From positions 126,001-190,000 of the forward strand of contig CAJNDS010002593.1 of assembly GCA_905221605.1 (NCBI GenBank): DNA of 64,000 nucleotides, in the 5' to 3' direction. Below, in pieces: positions 11,076-22,217 of this stretch. The notes below the pieces were generated by a model. That model was not told where the DNA came from. It saw only the letters and a list, made by a program, of their open reading frames with translations, and made no database searches. How positions within the stretch are numbered: position 1 is the first letter of the stretch; every line of letters starts with the position of its first letter. The position numbers were made by a program, and so were the translations under genes. The DNA is from Symbiodinium natans. Lineage: Eukaryota; Sar; Dinophyceae; Suessiales; Symbiodiniaceae.

Positions 11076-13225
11076 TGTGTGTGTGTTGGCGAGGCATGCG
11101 ATGAAAGATGTCCAGCTTGTCACGCAGTGCAGCCGAATCTCGTGTGGAGCCGGTGAAGTCATAGAACCGCTCAAGTTCTGCTTCCAACTCCTCGCCGAAT
11201 TGCAAGAGTCTGGTAAAATAGGGAGACACATCTGCAGACTTAAGATACCGTCAATACTTAGCCTAGCTGCCTAGCTCTGCGTGCTGAGTCCAAAGTGCTA
11301 AGCAAAAAGCCGCAGAGTGCTCCTGCGAGCCAAGCTCGTCAAGGTTCCCCCGCCGGGTTCGCGCTTCGGTGCCAATCCGTGCATGTGCCTTGTCCAGCAT
11401 ATGCCGGCGGGTGCTGGCAGCATCTGGAAATCTGCGGTTGCAGAAGAGGCAGACATACTCGTCGGTGCACCTGCACCAAGGCCAGGACGGCTAAGACCCT
11501 CAAGTCATTCAGCCGACTACATTTTCTGTTCAATGCTGTGCAAGCCAAGATGCTTGGACCACAAGTGCGCCAACAGGCCCTCCACATCGGTGCAATACTC
11601 CCTGTCAGGGATGAAGAAGCTGTAGGTCTTCCACCTCGGTCAAAGCCCTCGGAAGCCCTCTCACACGGCCCTGGAGGCTAACTACATGGAAAAATGCATC
11701 GGAGCTGCATGTGCGCCAAGTTTTTCTCCACTGTCGTGAAGTGCTGGCGATCGAACAGACACTGGCGTGGGGAGAATGCTGCGGGCACCTGCATGGAAGA
11801 TCACAACAAGCTCTCAGATGATACAGCCTAATACTATCAATCTGCGCAGCGATACACAGTCCGTGGGTGTTACCTCCTCTTCATCTTTGGCGACTGCGCT
11901 CGCAGACTGGGCTGGATAGCCTTGGAAGCTAGGAAAGTTCAATGAATGTTCCTGCCTTGGGGCAGGTTTCTCCATCTGAGCCAGGCTGATTACAAACACG
12001 TCCACGGAGTCTGCACATGGAAGCAGGACCGGCCTCCCCCTGTCGACGCTTCAGCGGGCTTGCGGTGCGCCTCAGCTTTCGAGCTCTTGGCCTCGTTCCT
12101 GAAATCCCCGTGATACCTTCAAGATTAGATGCCGAAACGTGGATCCGGAGAGGGGGGCCTCCTTATAGAGGTCTCATGAGGTCTCCTTAGCGCCCAGCCT
12201 TTCCCGCTTTCAGGTGCGCCGTTCCTTTGGTGCTCTCGCCGACCTCTCGTTCCCGAAGCTTTCGCTCCCAGGCTTCCTGACATGCGCTGAGGTTCACAGT
12301 CTTATGGAGATGGATGGGATTGTATGGGCGAACAGCCAAGCCATGCCGCGTGTGACAGAGAGCCCCCAAAAGACAAGCATCAGCTCCGCTTCCCCAAGAT
12401 TTCACATCAAGGTGGGTCTTTCTCTCTTGTGGTTACAAGGTCTGCCAGGCTTGAGGGCTTTGAGGAGAAGAGCACTTAAGGGCTTCGTAAGGTGGCAGAG
12501 TCTTAGAGCTCACCGCAAAACCAAGACACCAAATCCTGTTCTCTGAACCCTCAAGCCTCCCTCATGCTGGAAAGCTCTGAACCGAAAGCCTAAAAAGCCC
12601 TATCCCAGAAGCCCAGAAGCGAGTGCTTCCAAAGAACCATAACTTTGATGGGATTTCGGGTTAAGGGACTTTGGCCTTCAGAGATTTGGATCTGGAGTCA
12701 GTCTTACGGTCTAACGAACTTTGGGCCAGGGCTGTAAGCAGCGACTGGATCTCCTCCATCCCCACCGCCTATTCAGGAGCATAGGCTACAAGAGGACCTG
12801 GAAACCTCGAGATTTGCCACAGCATTGTTTCGCGACCGTCAACATACCAGACCCTTGCTGAATCTTAAGTTCATCTTCCTGCATCCCAGAATCTTGAGAA
12901 ATTGGCTTCAAGCTGGACAGCTTTCGCTTCATGTTGTACCTGAGGATCGCACGTTCAGCACGGACCATGGATCAACTCCATACAAATGCGGGAGTAGAGC
13001 CGAGGCACACATGTCGCTCGGACTTGCAGTGCGCCCGCAGGTCCGTAGCTGTTTCAAACGCCTTCCATCACAAACATCTCCACGAATCCAAAAAATGTTG
13101 ATTGAAAGAAACTGCTTACAGTACAAGTAGGGTAGCAATGCTAACTAGCAGCACCCAGACTCAAAGAACCGCGTGGCCTCACAGCAGGCAGCGCAGTGAA
13201 AGTCACCAGGCACAATGCTGGGCAC
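11076..13225 (-). CDS. REI1: REI1/ZNF622-like C2H2 zinc-finger protein (60S ribosome biogenesis), at least ten exons
   Basis: REI1/ZNF622 proteins are cytoplasmic factors that recycle shuttling proteins from pre-60S ribosomal subunits. Minus-strand exons join in frame. 13225-13178 carries HCAACCE and ends in a GC donor. 13061-13009 carries AFETATDLRAHCKSERH and completes a C-x2-C-x12-H-x5-H finger. 12939-12894 carries YNMKRKLSSLKPISQ and ends in an apparent GA donor. About 12276-12195 carries EAWERKLRERE. About 12098-12018 is a lysine-rich linker. About 11907-11874 ends in DEEE. 11788-11706 carries QCLFDRQHFTTVEKNLAHM. 11634-11521 carries YSFFIPDREYCTDVEGLL. 11470-11363 carries the finger CLFCNRRFPDAASTRRHMLD. 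11209-11076 carries the family motif ELERFYDF. Phases agree at every well-defined junction. The second finger has Asp for one Cys. The N-terminal Met and the usual C-terminal exon were not found. The linker exons are least certain. Confidence 0.8.
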
Positions 13226-13768
13226 CTGGAATGGCAGCTTGTGATGGCAACCGTCAGAAGTTTGTCTGGATACGTGATATTGACTTGCATCTATGATGAG
13301 AAGAGCACAGGAAGATGCGTTCGTCCCACGCTCGCGTATTGACAGCCAAGCTTGAATTCCAGTCGCTTCCGAAAGTAGGGATACCTTATCGGGGTCCTGA
13401 TGATAAGGGGATCCATCTATATTGGGGGTCCCCTATTTTCGTAAACCCCCATTCTTTTTACGGTGAGGTCCAGCCTGCATGGCCTTTGGCGGGCAGAAGT
13501 CAACCATGGCCATGCCGCTCGCCGAAAAGCCCCAGCCCTGGGGCTCGACACTACCTCTTTAAGCCAATGCAACTTTTGGGATGGGGATGTATGGAGATCG
13601 CTTGAGGCAAGCACTAGGCCATTGCAGAAGCTGCTGTAGAAGCAGAGGCACATACGGCAGCAAAGCCCAATCACGTCTAACACCTAACCTCAGCCTGAGC
13701 ACGCAGCCCCCGACCACACGCCCACGCCAGGTAGGCCACATTGCCGACAATGGCACCCGAACGTCCTG

Positions 13769-13803
13769 CAACGAGGCACAACGAGGCACAACGAGGCACA
13801 ACA
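13769..13803. repeat. 10-bp tandem repeat ACGAGGCACA
   Basis: Three exact copies and a partial fourth of a ten-base unit. No function is evident. The surrounding 13.3-14.5 kb holds only short open frames without recognisable domains. Confidence 0.9.
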
Positions 13804-14544
13804 CGGCAAGACTCGCCGCTGGACGGAGATCACACCACCTACACTCTCTTGCTGGACCATGTGATGAGCAACAAGCTGCTGAAAGCGCACGTTTTGCACA
13901 CTCCACTTCTTGCAGCAACCTGAACGTCCGTTCAGCGTAGCAGCACCACTATACATACCGGCCGTTCCAGGTTCTCAACATTGGCTTGTCCGCACTGACT
14001 TGCATCGTGACAGGAACGAATCTGATTCCGGCAGTGGCCTCTCCAGTCTTTCCAAAAGCGGGGGCTCAGTACCACTGCTGACCAGTACCCGAAGCAGCAT
14101 TGTACGACTGCCTGGCGGCACACTTCCGCGGCAACACACAAAGGGCTAACTTTCTCAAAAAGCAATGTTGCGCACAGACAATATCTCTTGTATCCAAACA
14201 GTTCCAAGCGGCTCAGTTCCCTGCCCACCCATTCCTCCACTCAGTGGACGCTTCCGGGTTCATTGGTCTTCGCAGCTGACATGCACAGCATGGCACAAAT
14301 TGCATCACGTCCTGCCCCAAGCGCCGCTGCCTAGTAGGGATTTCCAAGCAGAAGCACGGAATGGTACAATAGTACAAACCTACCGACCGACGCCAGAAGC
14401 TACCCTCGCCTGTGCGTACAAGGCAGCCCAGATCGCGTTCATGTCGTAGTTCGCGGCGCCTCAAAGAGCCAAAGCCCACGGTCACGAGAGCTGTTCAGGG
14501 GGCTGTCCCCCCCCCCCCACCAAACGGCAGTTCTGCTCAGACTC

Positions 14545-15159
14545 CAACCTCCCTTGCCTCCATCGTAAGGACCGGCCCCATGACCCTTGCCTAGCACAGG
14601 CAAAGCAGAAGCTACTTCAGACATGTGCAAGAGCACGGAAGCCTCCGGTAGGTGCTTTGCCATAACCTCCATAGGATTTCCCGTAGCCTCCTGCCGACAG
14701 GACTGTAGCTGCCATGCTAAGGGACTTTTCGGTGCAGCGCCTTTACCGCCGCCGCCACCACCGCCTTTGAACTGGTTGCTGGGGTCGCCGGGTGAGTCGA
14801 TCGTCACTCGAACTGCCTGGTCAAAGATGCTGAAACTGCGTAAACTCTGCATGCAAACTGCCCTGCCCTAGGTCCTAGGACCGACGCAGAGTCTCAGCTG
14901 CAGCGCCTTGGTCTTCCCATTCCGGTCATTGATCTCCAGGTCGTAGCTCATCCTGGCCCCTGGGATCATGTCAGACTCTCCTGAGCAGACCGCGTCGGCA
15001 AACAAAGTGGAGGCAGTGTGAACACATATGTGAACAAAAGGAATTACAGCGCTTCGTCGGGAGCTTGCAAATCTGTGAATTCAGACGGGCTGCCGCCGTT
15101 GGTGACTGCCTGGAAATGGATGAAGACGTCTTCGCTGCCATCGTCGGGAGCTATGTAGC
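14545..15159 (-). CDS. Cold-shock-domain RNA-binding protein with Gly-rich tail
   Basis: Cold-shock domains are small beta-barrels that bind single-stranded RNA or DNA. Exon 15159-15097 encodes YIAPDDGSEDVFIHF, the RNP2-like strand of the domain. It ends in a GC donor and joins exon 14980-14907 (MIPGARMSYDLEIND, NGKTK). A second GC donor joins that exon to 14816 onward (AVRVTIDSPGDPSNQF, then a poly-Gly stretch). Across the joins the domain reads GESD and NGKTKAVRVT, as the family requires. Further minus-strand Gly/Tyr-rich pieces follow (GGYGKSYGGYGKAPTGG; GKGHGAGPYDGGKGG at 14548-14596). The first strand, normally with a KWF/KWY motif, should lie upstream; a possible remnant is LKWYILRG near 15450-15490, unproven. 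Both clear introns use GC-AG boundaries. Confidence 0.78.
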
Positions 15160-15635
15160 CTTCTTAGCAGGACTGTATGTGCCGCCATAATGCCTGGAAG
15201 GCTTGAAACTTGTGCAACTGCTGTCCCAGCAACCTATGCCTTTCTCGGGAAAGAACTTCTTCAGAGTACCTGTCCTCAGCTGCACGCCTGCAAAGCACCT
15301 GCTCTGAAGCATCCGCAACTTCATTCGCCATTATAAGTGGTAGCTAGGGTCACGCGGATGCAAGTGCTTCCAAGCATCTGAGCCATGGCAAGGACCGATG
15401 GGCAAAACTGGGCGCGAATGAGCCCCTGAATCTGACCTACTCCGAAGAGGATCCCCTAAGAATGTACCATTTCAGGTGAGCTTCAAGTCCAGAAAGTGTG
15501 CATGATTCTCTTTTGCAAAGCTATTGCCGGAACTGTCAAAGACGCAGGGACGGCTTTGATCGGAACTTGGCCGCAGGGCGTCAAAACGCACAAGTATCCC
15601 CGGTACCGCCCCTGGTGTCACCCCCACAGGTGTTG

Positions 15636-15775
15636 GGTTGAGTTAGGCTTGAGGGTTTAAGGTTGGATGAAGTAGGATCTAGGGTTTAGGGCCTAGAGTT
15701 TTCACTCTGCCCCCCAGTGGTTCTAGGGCTCAGGGTTTGGTTGGGTTGAGGGCTTAGGGTTCGTTCAGAGTTCAG
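15636..15775. repeat. Degenerate TTTAGGG/TTGAGGG telomere-like repeat
   Basis: Interrupted AGGGTTTA, AGGGTTTGG and GAGGGCTTAGGG motifs over about 140 bases. It is too imperfect for an active telomere and is best read as an interstitial remnant. Confidence 0.65.
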
Positions 15776-15868
15776 CCACTAGAAGGGGTAAGGACCTGGG
15801 AGCCCGTGATCATATGTAAGCTTACCAATACTTAAAGGAACCACTCAAACATGAAATCAATATAAACC

Positions 15869-16129
15869 CTACTTCACATACTTCGGGCACAAACGAAAAC
15901 CACGGACCAACATGCTGCAAATGGGCCTCCTAGGCTGACGTGCTTGCACAGTCCTGCACTGTTTGAGCCTCAGCAACCACGAAGTCCTGCAGCAGGCAAC
16001 AGCTGATATTTGAGGGGCGACGTTGGGGGCAGAGAACAGGAGTGTTGCGTCTTTGCAAAACTTCAAAACCCAGGCCATGTCGAACTCATCTTGCCAATCG
16101 AAATTCCATTGCATGCGGCATGCGTCCAA
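15869..16129 (-). CDS. Candidate exon at the edge of the 194-bp array
   Basis: The minus strand reads LSRFLLDACRMQWNFDWQDE, then FDMAWVLKFCKDATLLFSAP, and stays open for another 40 residues. The first part is the diverged end copy of a 75-base stretch that recurs in every unit of the adjoining tandem array. I do not recognise the family. If real, it is the exon downstream of a run of tandemly duplicated exons. Confidence 0.35.
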   Translation of the reverse strand: MDACRMQWNFDWQDEFDMAWVLKFCKDATLLFSAPNVAPQISAVACCRTSWLLRLKQCRTVQARQPRRPICSMLVRGFRLCPKYVK

Positions 16130-17008
16130 CAGGAACCGGCTCAGCTTCTCAGGCGTGCCGTCGTGCTCAAGGCCACATGCAGCTCACAACGCAATGAAGG
16201 TGAAGTGCAGAGTTCTCTTCACCGCCGGCATACGAATGAGGTGCGCTCTCAACTGTGCCAAACTTGCACTTGTGATCTGGGCACCTCATCTTCCCAATCG
16301 AGGTTGCACTTGCATGCGTCCAACAGGAACCGGCTCAGCTTCTCAGGTGTGCAGTCGTGCTCAAGGCCACACGCAGCTCACAACGCAATGAAGGTGAAGT
16401 GCAGAGTTCTCTTCACCGCCGGCATACGAATGAGGTGCGCTCTCAACTGTGCCAAACTTGCACTTGTGATCTGGGCACCTCATCTTCCCAATCGAGGTTG
16501 CACTTGCATGCGTCCAACAGGAACCGGCTCAGCTTCTCAGGTGTGCAGTCGTGCTCAAGGCCACACGCAGCTCACAACGCAATGAAGGTGAAGTGCAGAG
16601 TTCTCTTCACCGCCGGCATACGAATGAGGTGCGCTCTCAACTGTGCCAAACTTGCACTTGTGATCTGGGCACCTCATCTTCCCAATCGAGGTTGCACTTG
16701 CATGCGTCCAACAGGAACCGGCTCAGCTTCTCAGGTGTGCAGTCGTGCTCAAGGCCACACGCAGCTCACAACGCAATGAAGGTGAAGTGCAGAGTTCTCT
16801 TCACCGCCGGCATACGAATGAGGTGCGCTCTCAACTGTGCCAAACTTGCACTTGTGATCTGGGCACCTCATCTTCCCAATCGAGGTTGCACTTGCATGCG
16901 TCCAACAGGAACCGGCTCAGCTTCTCAGGTGTGCCGTCGTGCTCAAGGCCACACGCAGCTCACAACGCAATGAAGGTGAAGTGCAGAGTTCTCTTCACCG
17001 CCAGCATA
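16085..17008. repeat. 194-bp tandem array, about 4.7 copies
   Basis: The anchor CATGCGTCCAACAGGAACCG recurs at 16119, 16313, 16507, 16701 and 16895, always 194 bases apart. The central copies are almost identical, so the array is young. The first and last copies diverge at the edges. The period is not divisible by three, so plus-strand frames shift between units and give a family of near-identical spurious ORFs. On the minus strand each unit contains a 75-base open block (HDCTPEKLSRFLLDACKCNL, DWEDE) bounded by an AG and a GT, which could be a duplicated symmetrical exon. Confidence 0.95.
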
Positions 17009-17224
17009 TTACGGAAGCAAGCTCTCATTCTTCTGGCTACCACTTCCAACGCCAACTTCGCGCCTGCGACCTGGGCACCTTGCCATTTGAATCTAGACTA
17101 CACACTTGCTGTGGAGATCAGTCCTTCTGCCATTGCTTCTCTTGCTGGCCTGGCAGTTGTCACATGTGTTTGATTTGACGTTGAAGAGCTATGTCACGCA
17201 TATTTCCTCTGCAATTGCATAGCT

Positions 17225-17629
17225 TCAAGCACTGGACGACTGAAGAGCTGGCTGTTCAATTGCAGCTTCCAGCTGGAGCAGCCATGTATCCTGAAGAATG
17301 TCTTGAGATGCCGTGAGATGTCTTGAGCATGTGCCGAATACATAAGTGCTAAGCAGGGCATGAAAGGCTAGACAGGCTACAGAGTTCCTGGCCCGGCCGA
17401 ATGCGCGCTTCCCAACAGCGCAGCTCCTGCGAATTTTCAGGGCCAGGCCCGCAGCGGAGCGAAGCCGGGCCAGAAAGGCAGCACGGTCCTGCGTCGAATC
17501 ATCAGGGGGTTTAAGCTTAATTTGAGATTGGCATTTCGGTGCGAGAGTTAGGACTTTGAAGGCCACGCCTGTGGGGGACTCACTTGTTGCCTTGATTTGT
17601 TGAGTAACCAGACTGCGTCGCGGCATCAT
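17225..17629 (-). CDS. Hypothetical open frame, 134 codons
   Basis: The minus-strand frame starts at ATG (17629) and stops at 17225. Its middle (DRAAFLARLRSAAGLALKIR) is Ala/Arg/Leu-rich and could be helical. No family is recognised and no splice sites were confirmed. It lies just upstream, on the same strand, of the array with possible duplicated exons, and might belong to the same gene. Confidence 0.25.
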   Translation of the reverse strand: MMPRRSLVTQQIKATSESPTGVAFKVLTLAPKCQSQIKLKPPDDSTQDRAAFLARLRSAAGLALKIRRSCAVGKRAFGRARNSVACLAFHALLSTYVFGTCSRHLTASQDILQDTWLLQLEAAIEQPALQSSSA

Positions 17630-17924
17630 GCTTCACCATCCGTGCAGGTCCATCAGTTCTGGGTGTAGGTACGCTCTTTTCCGCAAGCGCATCAGGCTCT
17701 GAGAAATCCCCATTCGCGCCTCGTTCACAACTAAGTTTGAAAAACGTTCCTGCCACTTATATGAGTTGGGTTGGTCACTCCCTCAAGAAACTCCTCTAGG
17801 CCTCGTTTTGCTTTGAAACTACCAAGGAACCTAAGGGAAGGCCATACCCTGAGAATGGGCGGAGACCTTTTTTGGTACTTTTTTTTGTTGCTTGGTACCT
17901 TTTTCTTGCCCTGGTTTGCTGGTC

Positions 17925-18115
17925 CTCTGGTCTTCCTAGGAAAAGGCTACACTCCCTTTTAAATTTTCATAGGATTTGGTCGATTTTCTTGGTTTTTCCC
18001 AAAAAACCTCCATTCCCTCTATATTTTCATAGGAACTGGTCCATTTCTTTGATTTTCCTACGAAAACCTCCATATCTTCAATTCGTACTGCTTTTCGTAG
18101 GAATTCTTATAGATG
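17925..18115. repeat. About 65-bp imperfect tandem repeat, T-rich
   Basis: Three degenerate units share TTTTCATAGGA, TGGTC, TTTGATTTTCC and CTCCAT elements. The tract is AT-rich, unlike its neighbours. No gene is supported across 17650-20980. Confidence 0.7.
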
Positions 18116-18142
18116 TTGCTCGCAAGCTTGCACGGCTTAAAA

Positions 18143-18180
18143 AGCGGGGGGTTGAGGGGGGGGGGGGCAGCCCCCCCCCT
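18143..18180. repeat. G-run/C-run hairpin
   Basis: An uninterrupted G run is followed by CAG and a C run of nine, forming a perfect GC hairpin. A similar structure (G run, CTGCG, C run) stands at about 30206-30228, and a C-rich half of one at about 29607-29630. Confidence 0.85.
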
Positions 18181-18399
18181 TTGCAAACACAACGCTCGCA
18201 TGATGGATTTCAATCATGCATATGCTTTGAAACAAAACTTGCACGGCAAAACATGACCGCGTATGGTGTACGAATGCTTAGTATAGTCTGGGTTCCTCAA
18301 AATATTTATGTTCAAAAAAAGGCTGTAAGTTTCAGACAATGCATTATGTTTTTGTTGCTTTTTCTGTACTGTACTTTTCTGTGTTATGTTTGTGACCTG

Positions 18400-18745
18400 T
18401 TTTTTCTACAGATTCCGAGGGGCGGCCGGGCCTCGAAATCTGAGGAAAATCGCCTGAACACAGAGATATCCACAGACTTTCCACCGGTTTTCCACAGATT
18501 CTGGAGGCGGCCGAGCCTCGAAATGTGTGGAAAATTGTTGAAAACTCTGCGTCCGGACCTTCCAGATTAGAGATATTCCACAGATTTTCCACAGATTTTC
18601 CACAGATTCTGAACCAACAAAACTAAAGGCCACGGATTCTCCACAGATTTCAAGCTCACTGGAACTACAAGCAGAGAAAATCCACTCCCCTTCAGGAACA
18701 CACATTTCGACACAAATATCCACAGAAACACTTCCTCAGACCCTG
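18400..18745. repeat. CCACAGATT-rich repeats with GGCGGCC-GCCTCGAAAT units
   Basis: The motif TTCCACAGATT recurs many times. A roughly 41-base block beginning GATTC and containing GGCGGCCG and GCCTCGAAAT is present at 18411-18451 and again at 18498-18538. Minus-strand frames read repeated ENLWKICG-like peptides, which come from the repeat and are not taken as a gene. Confidence 0.8.
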
Positions 18746-18892
18746 TCTTTTCAGACACCATTAGGATTCATAGACATAATTCTAGTGTCACCACTACTTC
18801 CTTACACTGTCCTTACGGTGGGTTTTGGGGAGGTAGCATATATGATTTCAGTTCGCGGTTCGCCGTGCAGGGTACCACCCCGCCCTCCCTCC

Positions 18893-19172
18893 CCTAAACC
18901 CTAAGCCCCTCTCCCCGAAACCCGAAAAACGGGGGAGCATGACACCACAGAGGGCCACGGTCGGGCGGCGCCCCGTGCGCTGTGCGTTCTCGCCCCAAGG
19001 CCCCCCCAATGGTATCCCCGCCCAAAACCCTAAAGCCCTAAACCCTAAACCCTAAAACCCTAAACCCTAAGACCCTAGACCTCTAAACCCTAAGGCCGAA
19101 GCCAAAACCTTGAACGTTAAAAACCCCAAACCCTGAGGCCCGCACCCTAGAAACCCTAAAGCTCTAACATCC
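18893..19172. repeat. Interstitial telomere-like CCCTAAA array
   Basis: CC-CTAAACCC motifs with mutations run from about 18893, densest at 19023-19080, followed by decayed variants. The repeat type is the TTTAGGG telomere of plants and alveolates. Its interior position and its decay argue for an interstitial relic. Confidence 0.8.
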
Positions 19173-19179
19173 CAAACCC

Positions 19180-20980
19180 GGGGGGGGGAGGGGCCCATGT
19201 CCAAATCACGAACAAGATAACGGCAACATTGTAAAACATGTTTTAATACTTTATGGCAAATCGAAATACCCAACAAGATCCTTGAGCAATATGACTCCCT
19301 GTTTTACACAAAACAGTTAAGGCAAAATGAGCATAATTCACCTACCTATTCTTGATAGTTGGCGGGGACGCGAATGCAATGCGGCTCTATCAGCAGCATT
19401 AATGATTGCATGATTGTTCAGGGGGGCCAAACAATAATCGATTGTATATAGCAATAGGTATACTACAAGCAAGCTGGTTTCCGGCCCTATTGCATTCGAA
19501 GAAACAGATGTGGCCATTTGCTACGCAATATTTTCATGTAGTTGATGGCTAGAAGTCAGCTTCGAGAATGCCAACCATTCCGTGCTCTAGGGGGGCCACA
19601 TAAAACAAAAAAAACAAAAAAAAAAACACTTAATTGAGCTGTCAAGTATTTGAGCCGGACTAGGTTCGCAAACTGCAGGTCCTCCGTGAGTAATGAAGAA
19701 CGTGCCTTTGCTTGATGCAGTTCATCAAGTTACGCGCTGTTCAATGCATTCCCTTAGCAATTTTTTACTGCCGAATACTCCTGCACCCTTCCCTAGAAGC
19801 TTGTGTGTGAATGATATTATTATACCAACCTAGCCAAAAAATGGTAGGTACATCGAGGGGGTTAGCTTATGTGTATCTACATATATATATATATATATAC
19901 ATATCCTTGTTGAAATTTGTTATCACTTGGGAGCACATTGGCTTTGTTTGTATGATTATGCACACACAATGGTATACTTTATCTTATTTGTTTCTTTCGG
20001 TGTTCGCCTTTAGTACTAGTTAACGTCTACGTTTGCGGATTCTACATTGTCACCTAGACATGGGGATGCCACGATACAGTTTGAAGACCAGTCTTGATTG
20101 CGTACGATGGGAGGTCTTGCGTGTCCGGTAGTCAAGACTACTTTAGTTTCGTTCGGAGTCGGCTCAATTCAAGAAAAAGTTGGCTCAATATTCCGCGACC
20201 TGGAAACAAAAACCAAGAATCAAGGTTCCCCTGAGGAGCTTTGGTGAGCAATCTTGCCGCCCCAGACCCCTAAATGTTGAGCCTCGATATGAGGAATGCT
20301 GAACCTCAACTTTCCGGACCTCGGGAGCCAAGAACCAAGAACCAAGAACCAAGAACCAAGATGCACCGGAGATAGTTTGGTAGAGAAACCTTGGTGACCC
20401 GCCCTATAAAACATTCAGGCCAATTTCTCCGAATTCGGTCTGAATATAGTAAGGACTCCGCGCACCACAAGCGAGTCCCCACGGGTACTGTTTCCCTAGG
20501 CTTTAACTGACAGCTTAGAGGCTCATTGCTGTTTTGTTTTGGGTTTAGGATGCTAAGGCGACAGGGAGAGAATCTTCATTTGGGCCCTGAACCCTCTGAA
20601 CCCTCAACGACCTTAAACCTGAAAACTGAAAACCCCCAAGCCCCGGCCTACGAGGGGACATCTATGCATAGACGTGTACATACACATTCATTTACACATA
20701 TACATTTGGTAGGCCTCGCGTGCAAAACCAGGAAAGTCTTTCTGCGCTGATGGCTACAAAACCGGAAGCTTTTGCAGTGCACAAACACCAAGCTCATGCC
20801 CCTCAACTTCAATCAATCCGCATATGCACTTGCGCATATGCGTAGGCATGTGTATATGCATTTATGTATGTGCATATGTTCAAAGAACATGAAGATAGCA
20901 AGATGCCTTCATCTTTGAAGATTCTACGTATGGCTTTGTAGTGTACAAAGTGTACAATTAGAAAATATGTAAGCTGGGGC
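19180..20980. other. AT-rich intergenic stretch
   Basis: No gene is supported. It contains a short TA run at 19880-19899 and a seven-base GAACCAA tandem repeat at about 20336-20361. Confidence 0.4.
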
Positions 20981-21039
20981 GGGGTGAGCACCCTCCACAA
21001 ACTGGGATGAACACATTCTGCAGACATGCAGACATGCAG

Positions 21040-21390
21040 CATGCTGCTTGTCTGTTTGGGGGTCCCGCGGCTGGAATCGAACGGAGGCAAAGCCACCGCC
21101 TCCGCGCTTGGTGACAGTGCCGCGGAAAACGGCGGCCTGCTGAGGCACCATTCACAAAGGCAACCGAGCTGCACTTGGACAGCTTGCGGTCCATGGTGGA
21201 AAATCAATGTCGGAAGTAGTTGGCATGAGATGCTTGCGCCTACCACTCCAGGATCGGAACAAAGAGCTGCCTTTCCCGTTACAAACAATGAAACTGCAAC
21301 CCTCCGAGCCTGGTCGGACATCACGAGCTCGCTATCAGAGCGGCCACCCATCACAGTGTCGTTCACGATAAAGCCGGCCACCTCCGTGAC
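21040..21390 (-). CDS. CIA30-domain protein (complex I assembly factor-like), two exons seen
   Basis: CIA30 domains occur in NDUFAF1, which helps assemble mitochondrial NADH dehydrogenase, and in related oxidoreductase-like proteins. The upper exon (to 21310) encodes FIVNDTVMGGRSDSELVMSD; the hallmark NDTVMGGRS is at 21337-21363. It ends CAG with a GC donor. The lower exon starts at 21136 after a CAG acceptor and encodes AAVFRGTVTKRGGGGFASVR; the second hallmark GGFASVR lies within 21077-21103. The 173-base GC-AG intron keeps the frame. The rest of the domain, which should follow at lower coordinates, was not found, and the upstream exons (possibly 21450-21660) are uncertain. Many dinoflagellates lack a standard complex I, so the assembly role is not assured. 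Confidence 0.6.
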
Positions 21391-22217
21391 TCCAGCGAGT
21401 CCCGAAATCAGGGAGCCAAGGGGCACAGAGGGTCACAGGAATCTCCGTTTCAGTGTGCCGCAGCGTTCTTTCCCAACAGACACACAAAGCCCTGGTTCTC
21501 TTCACGTTTCTTCGTGTCTTCGTGTGGCACGGGCCAACACACCTCCAGCCCGCTTGCGGTTGAGAAATCGCGGACCAAGGCCGGCGGTGAGATGCCTTGG
21601 CTCCACAATGTCTCAAAAAGCACGTTCCCATGTGTACCCATCAGCTTGAACTCGCTGTCGATCCTGTGGCAGAGAAAACCTAGCTGAGACTCCGACTCTC
21701 CGACGGTGGAGACGGAGTGTCGTTCGCTGCCACGGCATCCAGTGCCCGACGCAGGGCCCAGGCACGCGCATCAGCGCTGGGGAGCTGCTGTAGCGAATCT
21801 AGCGCCCGCCTCCACAACGTTCCACAACTTGGAATCTTTGTTGCTGTGCATATGCTGTGCAGCCGGTCAGAAGGTAACAGAGCTGGCATCTAGACTGTGA
21901 CTGCTCTCACGTTGCTCGAACTGCTGCTCGCTGCTCTGAGCATCCAACTGAAGTGTGGCGTGGGCACCCGTACCCACCGATCCTCATTCCACATGCGAGT
22001 TTTGTCTGCTGACGATGCATAGCGGTAAAGTGCAGCCTGCATCCAGAAGATTCTGGGCCGCTTCTTTGTATACCTTCGGATGCAAGACAAAGCCAATCTA
22101 CTACAAAAAACATGCTTGAAAATACCCCAAGCCTGCGCGCATCCTTGGGGATTTCCACTGTTGTACAACGGAACACCTGAGCATTTTTTTTTTGATTGTG
22201 TGGGGTGTTGCAATGGC

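Noticed and set aside
16010-16973. Family of near-identical plus-strand ORFs of 120-190 codons
   Set aside because: They are generated by the 194-base tandem repeat, whose length is not a multiple of three; no independent coding evidence.
16085-17008. Possible CRISPR-like array
   Set aside because: Units are contiguous 194-base tandem repeats without unique spacers, in a eukaryotic genome.
18344-18761. Minus frames with repeated LWKICG peptide
   Set aside because: Peptide repeats follow the CCACAGATT DNA repeat; no start, splice sites or domain.
20809-21426. Single 205-codon minus ORF taken as one protein
   Set aside because: The two CIA30 hallmarks are in different frames, so the gene is spliced; the long ORF reads through an intron.
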